Assembly: GCF_016785095.1 (NCBI RefSeq)
Contig: NZ_JAEKJB010000001.1
Location: 343,098 to 407,097 of the forward strand
Reading direction: 5' to 3'
From: Alloalcanivorax marinus
Lineage (GTDB): Bacteria; Pseudomonadota; Gammaproteobacteria; Pseudomonadales; Alcanivoracaceae
Length of the DNA: 64,000 nucleotides
The notes under the pieces are model-generated. The model was not told where the DNA came from, ran no database searches, and saw nothing but the letters and a program-made list of their open reading frames with translations. Both the position numbers and the translations under genes were made by a program. Below, piece after piece: positions 7,428-14,460 of the stretch. Each line of letters begins with the position of its first letter. Position 1 is the stretch's first letter.

Positions 7428-9417
7428 GGGTCGGCTCTTGCGGGGCGGGCGCCGGTGGCGCCTCGCCGGTTTTCGATTGCGCCAGGCGTTGCGCCTGCAG
7501 GCGGGCAATGTGCGGAAAGAAACGTTGCACCACCTCCGCTTTGCGGGTGCGCGTCATGCCCGGCAGGCTGTCCAGGAACAGGCGCCCGTAGCCCTTGGTC
7601 ACCAGGCGCGGATCGCCCACCACCAGCAAACCGTGGTCGTTGGGGTCGCGGATCAACCGGCCGGCGCCCTGGCGCAGGGCCAGCACCGCCTGGGGCAGCT
7701 GATAATCGCGGAAGGCGTTGCCGCCGTTGGCGTTGATGTGCTCGATGCGCGCCGCCGCCACCGGGTCCCCGGGGGAACCGAACGGCAGTTTGTCGATGAT
7801 CACGCAACTGAGCGCCTCGCCACGCACGTCGATGCCCTCCCAGAAACTGCTGGTGCCGAGCAGCACCGCATTACCCAGACGCCGAAACTCGTCCAACAGT
7901 TCCCGACGGCCGGCCTCGCCTTGCACCAGCAGCGGGTATTCCAGCTTTGCCTCGCGCAACAACGCCGCCGCCTCACGCAGGGCCCGATGACTGGTGAACA
8001 GAAAGAAAGTGCGGCCTTCGGCGGCGCGGATCACCGGGATCATCGCCCGCGTCAGGCTGGCGGTGTAATCCGGCGACGACGGCGCCGGCAGATTCTCGGG
8101 CACGTAGAACACCGCCTGCCGCTTGAAATCAAACGGGCTCTCCAGGCTCAGGGTGTCCGCCTCGTCCAGGCCCAGGCGCTTTTGCAGGTGCTCGAAGCGC
8201 CCCGCCACCGACAGGGTCGCCGAGGTCAGAATCCAGGTGCAGGGATGCTTGTCGCGCTGGGCGCGCAGTTGCCCGGCCACCGACAGCGGCGTGCTGTGCA
8301 GCACCACGGTGCGGCGGAAGGTCTCGAACCAGTAGACCCGGTTGGGGCCATTGGCATCGAGGATCGATTTGAGCGTCAGCACATGCTCGGAGGCGCGCCG
8401 GGCACAGGACTCCAGGCCACGGCTGGCGCGGGCCTCGGGTTCCAGAAAATCGTTCAGGTCGATGAGCGCGTCGAGCAGCGCCTCGCCGGCCTCGCGCACC
8501 GCCGGCAGTTCCGCCACCTCGGACCAGGGCGCGCGCCGCTCCTGCTCGCCCAGGCTCAGGCGCAGGTCCTGGCCGGCCTTGTCCAGGGCGGAAATGTGCT
8601 GGTTCAGCGCCGCCAGATCGAGCGCCGAGTGCGCCGCCTCGGACAACGCGTCACGGCCCAGTTCCTGAATCTGACGGGTGCTCAGGGAATCGCCGAAGAA
8701 GGTGGCGGCCACCTCCGGCAACTGGTGGGCTTCATCGAAGATCACCGTGTTGGCGCTGGGCAGCAGTTCGGAAACGCCCTCCCCGCGCAACGCCGCGTCG
8801 GCGAAGAACAAATGGTGGTTGACCACCACCAGGTCCGCCTCCTGGGCTTCCTTGCGGGCGTTCATCAGCGGGCATTCGCTGTACTTGGGGCATTCGGTGC
8901 CCAGGCAGTTGTCGGCGGTGCTGGTTACCCAGGGCCATACCGGAGCATCCTCCGGGAGCTGCTTGAGCTCGGCGATGTCGCCGGTCCTGGTGCGCCCGGC
9001 CCAGTGCGCCACCACCTGCAGTTGCTCGGCGGTTTCCCGGGTCAGGAAGCGGGCTTCCTCCTGGTGCAGCTCCAGCCGGTAGGGGCACAGGTAATTGGCG
9101 CGCCCCTTGAGCAGCGCCGCCTTGCGGGGCAGGCCCAGGGCCTTGAGCACCACCGGCAGATCCTTGAAGAAAAGCTGATCCTGCAGGCTTTTGGTGCCGG
9201 TGGAGACCAGCGTGGGCCCGTCGGACAACAGCGCCGGCAGCAGGTAGGCCAGCGTCTTGCCGGTGCCGGTTTGCGCCTCCACCAACAGCGTGCCGCGCGC
9301 GCGGATCGCTTCCGCCACGGCATCCGCCATGCGCAACTGGGGCTCGCGGGGACGGTAACCGTCCAGCAAGCGACCAAAGCGGTCGATGTCGTTAAGATAG
9401 TCGCGGGCGCTGTTCAC
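7405..9417 (-). CDS. ATP-dependent DNA helicase, DinG/YoaA (XPD-like, Fe-S) family
   Basis: 670 residues, closer in length to YoaA than to DinG. Superfamily 2 helicase with Walker A AQTGTGKT at residues 48-55 and a DEAH box at 228-231. Four cysteines (Cys111, Cys171, Cys176, Cys182) between them match the [4Fe-4S] domain of XPD/DinG/YoaA enzymes, which unwind DNA 5' to 3' and aid replication-damage tolerance. The C-terminal motifs GTSSFWEGIDVRG and GAGRLIRDPNDHG correspond to the late helicase motifs. The last residues are a proline/histidine-rich tail. It is co-directional and overlapping with tsaB, an arrangement that looks operonic. YoaA rather than DinG is my preferred assignment on length. 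Confidence 0.9.
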   Translation of the reverse strand: MNSARDYLNDIDRFGRLLDGYRPREPQLRMADAVAEAIRARGTLLVEAQTGTGKTLAYLLPALLSDGPTLVSTGTKSLQDQLFFKDLPVVLKALGLPRKAALLKGRANYLCPYRLELHQEEARFLTRETAEQLQVVAHWAGRTRTGDIAELKQLPEDAPVWPWVTSTADNCLGTECPKYSECPLMNARKEAQEADLVVVNHHLFFADAALRGEGVSELLPSANTVIFDEAHQLPEVAATFFGDSLSTRQIQELGRDALSEAAHSALDLAALNQHISALDKAGQDLRLSLGEQERRAPWSEVAELPAVREAGEALLDALIDLNDFLEPEARASRGLESCARRASEHVLTLKSILDANGPNRVYWFETFRRTVVLHSTPLSVAGQLRAQRDKHPCTWILTSATLSVAGRFEHLQKRLGLDEADTLSLESPFDFKRQAVFYVPENLPAPSSPDYTASLTRAMIPVIRAAEGRTFFLFTSHRALREAAALLREAKLEYPLLVQGEAGRRELLDEFRRLGNAVLLGTSSFWEGIDVRGEALSCVIIDKLPFGSPGDPVAAARIEHINANGGNAFRDYQLPQAVLALRQGAGRLIRDPNDHGLLVVGDPRLVTKGYGRLFLDSLPGMTRTRKAEVVQRFFPHIARLQAQRLAQSKTGEAPPAPAPQEPTHDAHSGH

Positions 9418-9491
9418 TCAGGGTCTCATGCGGCTGCGGGCTGCCATTGCCTGGGCGCAGAGGATAGCGGATAAGCGAGCACACTCCCAAT

Positions 9492-10040
9492 ATGGATCTT
9501 TTCTACACATTGCTGATTCTGGCCGGCGGCGAGGGGCGCCGCATGGGCGGCCGCGACAAGGGCCTGGTGGAGATCGACGGCGAGACGCTGATCGACCGGC
9601 TCTTGGACGCGGTGGCGCCACCCGGGCCGGTGGTGATCAGCGCCAACCGCAACCTGGATCTCTACCAGGGCCGGGCGGACAAAGTGGTGCGCGACCGCCG
9701 CGACGGCTACCGGGGCCCCATGGCCGGGCTCGAGGCGGGCCTGGCCGTCTGCGGCGACGGCCCGGTGTTGTGCCTGCCCTGCGACCTGATGGCGCCGCCG
9801 CCCACCCTGCCCGGCCTGCTGCTCGACGGCCTGCCCAGCGACCGGGTGCGCCGGCTGGAGGACGACCACGGCCCCCAACCGCTGTGCCTGGGGCTGCACG
9901 GCGAGCGCTGGGTGGCCTCCATCACCGACTACCTGGACCGGGGCGGCGGCAGCGTGCGCGGCTGGCTCAAGAGCGTGCCCCATGAGGTGGTGCGCCTCCA
10001 CGGGCGGCTGGAGAACCGCAACCGGGAAGAGCGCGGCTGA
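9492..10040 (+). CDS. mobA: Molybdenum cofactor guanylyltransferase
   Basis: 182 residues, like E. coli MobA (194). The nucleotidyltransferase signature LAGGEGRRMGGRDKGL spans about residues 10-25, and the GPMAGLEAGL block follows at about 75. MobA transfers GMP from GTP to Mo-molybdopterin to give the guanine dinucleotide cofactor used by DMSO-reductase-type enzymes. No other molybdenum genes are in view. It is divergent from the yoaA-like helicase, with a 74-bp gap that must hold both promoters. Confidence 0.93.
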   Translation: MDLFYTLLILAGGEGRRMGGRDKGLVEIDGETLIDRLLDAVAPPGPVVISANRNLDLYQGRADKVVRDRRDGYRGPMAGLEAGLAVCGDGPVLCLPCDLMAPPPTLPGLLLDGLPSDRVRRLEDDHGPQPLCLGLHGERWVASITDYLDRGGGSVRGWLKSVPHEVVRLHGRLENRNREERG

Positions 10041-10053
10041 CACGGCCTGCGGC

Positions 10054-10113
10054 ATCGCGACTGACGTCGCTCCTACACTACCCCCTGCCCGTAGGAGCGA
10101 CTTCAGTCGCGAT
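10054..10113. repeat. REP inverted pair between mobA and the SCP2 gene
   Basis: Two REP units in inverted orientation. The left one carries one stem mismatch (GACTGACGTCGC); the right one is canonical GTAGGAGCGACTTCAGTCGC. Confidence 0.9.
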
Positions 10114-10120
10114 CCGCTCG

Positions 10121-10150
10121 CAAAGAAAAACGCCCGCTAGAGGCGGGCGT
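10121..10150 (-). terminator. Rho-independent terminator of the SCP2 gene
   Basis: On the minus strand an 8-bp perfect stem ACGCCCGC/GCGGGCGT with a 5-nt loop is followed directly by TTTTTCTTTG. It lies 27 bp after the SCP2 stop codon. Confidence 0.9.
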
Positions 10151-10176
10151 CTTCGATTCACCGAGGCGAAGGCGGA

Positions 10177-10563
10177 TCAGGCGGTCACGTCCTGGATCTG
10201 CTTCATCAGCTGCTTCTGCTCGTCGGTGGGTTGAGCGGACTGCAGGGACATCAGCTTGCTCATGTCGCCCTCGACCTTGATCTGACCGCTCATGAAGCCT
10301 TGCATGCCGGCGGACTGGTCGCCCTCGATGAAGATGCGCTTGGCCAGGTCCGCGGGCAGGATCAGGGTGGTGGCCGCGTCCTCGTGCTGGCCTTCCTCGA
10401 TCATGCCGCCCACCAGGGAAAGGTGCTTCTCGCCATCGTCGGTGTTCACCTTGATGTTGATGACCAGGTCAGCCAGGGCGGCGGGCGCTTCCACGTCGCC
10501 GGCGGACTCACGGATTTCCTTGACCTTCGCGAACCATTCGTCGGACAGAAATTCCACGCTCAT
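10177..10563 (-). CDS. SCP2 sterol-binding-domain protein
   Basis: 128 residues from ATG 10563, chosen because AAGGAG precedes it at the right distance; the frame is open further upstream but without family character. The whole protein is one SCP-2 lipid-transfer domain, ending QSAQPTDEQKQLMKQI. Such small cytoplasmic SCP2 proteins bind acyl chains or sterol-like lipids in a hydrophobic tunnel; the ligand here is unknown. A strong terminator follows. It may be co-transcribed with the PPK2 gene 145 bp upstream. Confidence 0.88.
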   Translation of the reverse strand: MSVEFLSDEWFAKVKEIRESAGDVEAPAALADLVINIKVNTDDGEKHLSLVGGMIEEGQHEDAATTLILPADLAKRIFIEGDQSAGMQGFMSGQIKVEGDMSKLMSLQSAQPTDEQKQLMKQIQDVTA

Positions 10564-10708
10564 TGTTGTCTCCTTGGTTGGATTCCGCTTCGACGCCCGG
10601 CTCGGTGCCAGGACCGGATTCAAACGAGCGTTCGAAACTTTCCCGTACCTTATAGAAAGCCCCAGAGGCTGACAATGCTTTACTGGCGGTCGCCACGGGC
10701 CAATACGG

Positions 10709-11533
10709 TCAGTCCCGCCCGTCGTGCCCGCCGCCGCGCAGCAGCGCCTTGTAATGCTCGATGCAGCCAATGTTTTCGCGCGGATACTCCGGCGCCAGCG
10801 TGGCCAGCAGGTCCGCCATCAGAGCGGCCACCCGGGCCCGGGCGGCGTGCTTGTCGTCGTTGGCGATCAGATGCCAGGGCGAGTGGTCGGTATGGGTGGC
10901 GGTGAGGGTTTCGTTGACCAGCGCCAGGTAACGGTCCCGGGCCCGCCAGCTCTCGATGTCGGAGGGGTCGAACTTCCAGCGTTTACGGGGCTTTTCCAGG
11001 CGCTTGAGCAAGCGCCGGCGTTGCTCGTCCCGGGAAGTGTTCAGCCACACCTTGACCAGGCGCATGCCCTCGCGATGCAGATGCCCCTCGAACTCGTTGA
11101 TGGCGCGATAACGACCGCGCCAGTCCGGCGGCGGCTCGGCGGTGGGCCACAGCCGCTCCGCCAGCACCGCCTCGTAATGACTGCGGTTGAAGGCCACCAC
11201 CTGGCCGCGCGCCGGCAGATGCCGCCATACCCGCCACAGGAAATCGTGATCGACCTCCTCCCCCAGGGGCCGGGCGAAGGAATGGGCGCGGAAGGCGGCC
11301 GGGTCCATGGCCCGGGCCAGGGTACGGATCAGGCTGTCCTTGCCCGCGGCATCCAGGCCCTGCACCACCAGCAGCACGCCATGTCGGCGGCCGGCGTAGA
11401 GCCGGCGCTGGTGTTCGTGAATACGCTCCAGGCTGTCCGCCAGCGGCGCCACGCCGTTCCCCACCACCCGGGTGGGAAGCTGGCGAACGTCCAGCGCGCC
11501 GGCGCGCGGCCAGCCGTAGGGGTCCAGATCCAT
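10709..11533 (-). CDS. Polyphosphate kinase 2 family protein
   Basis: 274 residues. The PPK2 domain has Walker A GLDAAGKDS at residues 59-67 and the lid/Walker B region VVAFNRSHYEAV at about 133-144. PPK2 enzymes use polyphosphate to phosphorylate nucleoside mono- or diphosphates. This single-domain version lacks the FNRSWYNRA form typical of class I PPK2 (here FNRSHYEAV), so class II or III is likelier, but the class cannot be fixed by eye. It stands alone between amtB and the SCP2 gene on the minus strand. Confidence 0.88.
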   Translation of the reverse strand: MDLDPYGWPRAGALDVRQLPTRVVGNGVAPLADSLERIHEHQRRLYAGRRHGVLLVVQGLDAAGKDSLIRTLARAMDPAAFRAHSFARPLGEEVDHDFLWRVWRHLPARGQVVAFNRSHYEAVLAERLWPTAEPPPDWRGRYRAINEFEGHLHREGMRLVKVWLNTSRDEQRRRLLKRLEKPRKRWKFDPSDIESWRARDRYLALVNETLTATHTDHSPWHLIANDDKHAARARVAALMADLLATLAPEYPRENIGCIEHYKALLRGGGHDGRD

Positions 11534-11588
11534 GACGACTCCTTGGGAAAAAATCTCCCCCGAGCATACTGGACCCCGGCCGGCGGCG

Positions 11589-12884
11589 TCAGATGTCGTA
11601 ACCGCGCTCCTCGTGCAACGCGATGTCCAGACCCTGGCTTTCCTCCTCGGCGGTAACGCGCAACGGCGTGAACAGGCCCACCAGCTTGAGCAGCGCCCAG
11701 GTCAGCACCGCCGTGTAAACGAAGGTGACCACCACGCCCAGGGCCTGCACGCCCAGCTGCTGGAGCATGCCGTAGTCCGGCTTGGCGAAGCCGTAGCCGG
11801 AAAACACGCCCAACTCCGTGGAAGCGAATACCCCGGCCAGCAGGGTACCGAGGATGCCGCCCACACCATGCACCGGAAACACGTCCAGGGAATCGTCAAT
11901 GCGCCAGCGCTGCTTGACCACCAGCACCATGTAGAAGCAGATCACGCCGGCGGCCAGGCCAATAATCAGCGCCCCACCGGGGCCCACGAAGCCGGACGCC
12001 GGGGTGATGGTGCCCAGCCCCGCCACCATGCCGGTGGCGATGCCCAGGGCCGAGGGCTTGCCGAACTTCCTCGCCTCCAGGGTCAACCAGGCCAGGGAAC
12101 CGGCGGCGGCGGAAATGTGGGTCACCAGCATGGCCATGGCGGCATTGCCGTCGGCGGCCAGCGCCGAACCACCATTGAAGCCGAACCAGCCCACCCACAG
12201 CATGCCCGCGCCCATCACCGTCATGGTCATGTTGTGCGGCTTCATGGCCTGGCCCGGCCAGTCCTGCCGCCGGCCCAGCACCACCGCCGCCACCAGGGCG
12301 GCGACGCCGGCGGTAATATGCACCACGGTACCGCCGGCGAAATCATACAAACCCAGCTCCGCCAGCCAGCCACCGCCCCACACCCAGTGGCACACCGGCA
12401 CATAGACACCCAGCACCCACAGCACCGAAAACGCCAGCATGGCGCCAAAACGCATGCGCTCGGCGAAGGCGCCCACGATCAGCGCCGGAGTGATGATGGC
12501 GAAGGTCATCTGGAACAGGCCATGCAGGCTTTGCGGCAGGGAACCCGCCAGGCTGTCGCGGTCGATACCGGCGAAGAACGCGTGCTGCAGGCCGCCGATC
12601 CAGGCGTTGACGGCGCCGCCATCGGAAAACGCCAGGGAATAACCGACCACCAGCCACACCAGCGACACCGCGCAGGCAATGGCGAAGCATTGCATCAGCA
12701 CCGACAGCACGTTCTTGTTACGCACCAGGCCGCCGTAGAACAGGCTCAGGCCGGGCAACGTCATCATCAGCACCAACGCGGTGGCCACCAGAATCCAGGC
12801 GGTATCGCTCTTGTCCACGGTATCCGCCACCGCCATCGAGGGCATCAGCGCCAGCAAGCCGGCGACTCGGTATTTGATTCGCAT
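11589..12884 (-). CDS. amtB: Ammonium transporter, Amt family
   Basis: 431 residues from ATG 12884 with an N-terminal signal-like segment (LLALMPSMAVA), as in AmtB, then about eleven membrane segments. The two pore histidines of the Amt family are visible in GGTVVHITAG and FPVHGVGGILGT. The C-terminal cytoplasmic tail is short and ends EERGYDI. Amt proteins import ammonium and are normally gated by the PII protein GlnK. No glnK is adjacent, which is unusual because amtB and glnK are linked in most proteobacteria. The upstream region holds sigma-54/NtrC-like motifs consistent with nitrogen control. Confidence 0.94.
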   Translation of the reverse strand: MRIKYRVAGLLALMPSMAVADTVDKSDTAWILVATALVLMMTLPGLSLFYGGLVRNKNVLSVLMQCFAIACAVSLVWLVVGYSLAFSDGGAVNAWIGGLQHAFFAGIDRDSLAGSLPQSLHGLFQMTFAIITPALIVGAFAERMRFGAMLAFSVLWVLGVYVPVCHWVWGGGWLAELGLYDFAGGTVVHITAGVAALVAAVVLGRRQDWPGQAMKPHNMTMTVMGAGMLWVGWFGFNGGSALAADGNAAMAMLVTHISAAAGSLAWLTLEARKFGKPSALGIATGMVAGLGTITPASGFVGPGGALIIGLAAGVICFYMVLVVKQRWRIDDSLDVFPVHGVGGILGTLLAGVFASTELGVFSGYGFAKPDYGMLQQLGVQALGVVVTFVYTAVLTWALLKLVGLFTPLRVTAEEESQGLDIALHEERGYDI

Positions 12885-12973
12885 TATTGGTTCCCTTGTC
12901 CTCGGGGCCGAAACGCGGCCCGGAATTGCACCGCCGGGACGCACCCCGACGGCATTGCACCGGAAAAGGGCAT

Positions 12974-12988
12974 ACAAGAATCAAGCCA
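12974..12988 (-). promoter_or_regulatory. Candidate sigma-54 (-24/-12) promoter of amtB
   Basis: On the minus strand TGGCTTGATTCTTGT aligns with the sigma-54 consensus TGGCAC-N5-TTGC: TGGC and TTG are conserved with correct spacing, while the last base is T instead of C. It would start transcription about 78 nt before the amtB ATG. The regulatory logic fits amtB, but the match is imperfect. Confidence 0.4.
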
Positions 12989-13048
12989 GATCACAAAGCC
13001 AGCGAACACGCCCTCTCAGGGCGCAGCCGCACAAAATCCGGGCAAATA

Positions 13049-13065
13049 CGCACCCCAAAAGTGCA
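13049..13065. promoter_or_regulatory. Candidate NtrC binding site upstream of amtB
   Basis: CGCACC-CCAAA-AGTGCA matches the NtrC dyad TGCACY-N5-RGTGCA at all but the first base. It lies about 60 bp upstream of the candidate sigma-54 promoter, a normal enhancer distance. A second near-match (TGCACC-GGAAA-AGGGCA) is at 12956-12972. Confidence 0.4.
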
Positions 13066-13233
13066 CATACACCCTGAAAAGCACCAATATCGATCACGAA
13101 TAAGAAGAAAGCCTGCGCCACAAACAGGCATGTAGAGACCGTAGGTAGGCAGGTAGAGACCCTAGAAGCCACATCCAACCGCCAACGCCACAACAACGCC
13201 TCACTACGGAGCCGCGCGGAACGCTACCTCGGA

Positions 13234-13344
13234 GCGTCCCGGTGTGGGCCCCCTTTCCGGGACCCTGTCAAACAGGACGTTTGACAGGGAGCCTACAGGG
13301 ACGTACTCGCGGCGTTCCCGGAAAGGGGGCCCACACCGGGACGC
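13234..13344. repeat. Large inverted-repeat element, copy A (29-bp perfect stem)
   Basis: Arms at 13234-13262 and 13316-13344 are perfectly complementary over 29 bp (GCGTCCCGGTGTGGGCC and onward). The interior holds a second perfect 11-bp hairpin (CCCTGTCAAAC/GTTTGACAGGG). This copy is inverted relative to copies B (33950) and C (61416). It ends 39 bp from the cnoX stop codon and carries the shared flank GGGCCCTCCATTGGGG on its cnoX-proximal side. Confidence 0.95.
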
Positions 13345-13383
13345 GGCCCCAATGGAGGGCCCGGCGGCGCCCCCACCGACGAC

Positions 13384-14253
13384 TCAATGCAGATAGGTGA
13401 ACATCTTGCGCCGATACTGGCTCGCCAGCGGATCACCCTTGGGCAGGCAATCGAACACCTCCAGCAACGCCGCCCGCGCCACCCCATCCTTGTAGTCGCG
13501 ATGATCACGCAGCAACGTCAGCAACGCCCGCAGCCCCGCCTCGAACTGACCGGCGGCGGCGGCCCGCAGGCCATAGGCGTGCAGATCCTCAGGCGCCGGA
13601 TCGCTCTCGATGCGGGCGGCCAGCTCGTGCAAGCTCTCGCCGCCCCCCTCCAGCTTCTCCAGCAACGCGAAACGAGCCCGGAACGGCCGCAGCTCTTCCA
13701 CGTCCTCGACCACCTCCGCCAGCACGGACTGCGCCTCATCGGTGCGCCCCTCGCCCAGCAGGTACTCCACCAGCAGCGCGCGGAAAGCGTGCTTGTCGGG
13801 CTGCTCGGCCAGGGTCTGGCGCAGCGCCTGCTCCGCCTGGCCGCCATGGCCGGCCTCGATGGCCTGGCGCACCTGCTCCAGGAACTGCTGCTCCTGCTCC
13901 GCCTGAGCGGCGTCCGGGTCCACCACCGGCGCCAGCCACTGGCGCAGCGCGCCCTCGGTCTGGGCGCCGTCCAACTCGCTGACCAGCTGCCCCTGATAGA
14001 CCAGCTTCAGCGACGGCAGGCTGCGCACGCCGAACTGGGCGGCGATGTTCTGCTGGGCGTCGGCGTCCACCTTGGCAAGCAGGAACTTGCCCTGGTATTC
14101 GCCCGCCAGTTTCTCCAGCAGCGGCGCCATCTGCTGGCACGGCTGGCACCAGGAGGCCCAGAAGTCGAACAGCACCGGAATCTGCCGGGAACTTTCCAGT
14201 ACCTGTTGAATGTTCTGTTCGGTAACGTCGATGATCGAAGCGTTGTCCTGCAC
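13384..14253 (-). CDS. cnoX: Thioredoxin-domain co-chaperone CnoX (YbbN)
   Basis: 289 residues. An N-terminal thioredoxin fold (about 1-110) carries an active CXXC, WCQPC with Cys36 and Cys39, followed by a helical TPR-like C-terminal domain (about 120-289), the CnoX/YbbN architecture. In E. coli the motif is SXXC and the protein is a chaperedoxin that protects substrates under hypochlorous stress and hands them to GroEL and DnaK. An intact CXXC suggests real disulfide exchange here. It is transcribed divergently from fadE, and a terminal-repeat element lies just past its stop. Confidence 0.9.
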   Translation of the reverse strand: MQDNASIIDVTEQNIQQVLESSRQIPVLFDFWASWCQPCQQMAPLLEKLAGEYQGKFLLAKVDADAQQNIAAQFGVRSLPSLKLVYQGQLVSELDGAQTEGALRQWLAPVVDPDAAQAEQEQQFLEQVRQAIEAGHGGQAEQALRQTLAEQPDKHAFRALLVEYLLGEGRTDEAQSVLAEVVEDVEELRPFRARFALLEKLEGGGESLHELAARIESDPAPEDLHAYGLRAAAAGQFEAGLRALLTLLRDHRDYKDGVARAALLEVFDCLPKGDPLASQYRRKMFTYLH

Positions 14254-14460
14254 CGGAGACTCCTGTGACGGGAATTTTGATTGGCGGCAATTGTACGAAA
14301 TTCCAAGGGTCCATAAACAGATTAAAAACTGTTAAAACGGCAACAGGACGGAATGATCGGCGTACACTGAAACAATCGTTCACGCACCCTCCATGCCCGC
14401 TGGGTAAGGTATGGAGGCATTCCTGAACCTCCGCAAAGCATCCTGGCAAAGGAGATGACC

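Larger units (their letters stand above)
12885..13383. other. 499-bp gene-free region upstream of amtB
   Basis: No supportable gene. The amtB-proximal 180 bp carry nitrogen-control-like motifs (12974-12988, 13049-13065, and further TGCACC half-sites at 12927 and 12956). A short direct repeat containing GTAGAGACC occurs at 13132-13140 and 13153-13161. The distal part holds the large perfect inverted-repeat element at 13234-13344, which abuts the 3' end of cnoX. Confidence 0.6.

Noticed and set aside
13042..13056. Alternative sigma-54 promoter (GGGGTGCGTATTTGC on the minus strand)
   Set aside because: The -12 TTGC is good but the -24 half is poor, and it overlaps the NtrC-like dyad. The element at 12974-12988 is the better placed candidate.
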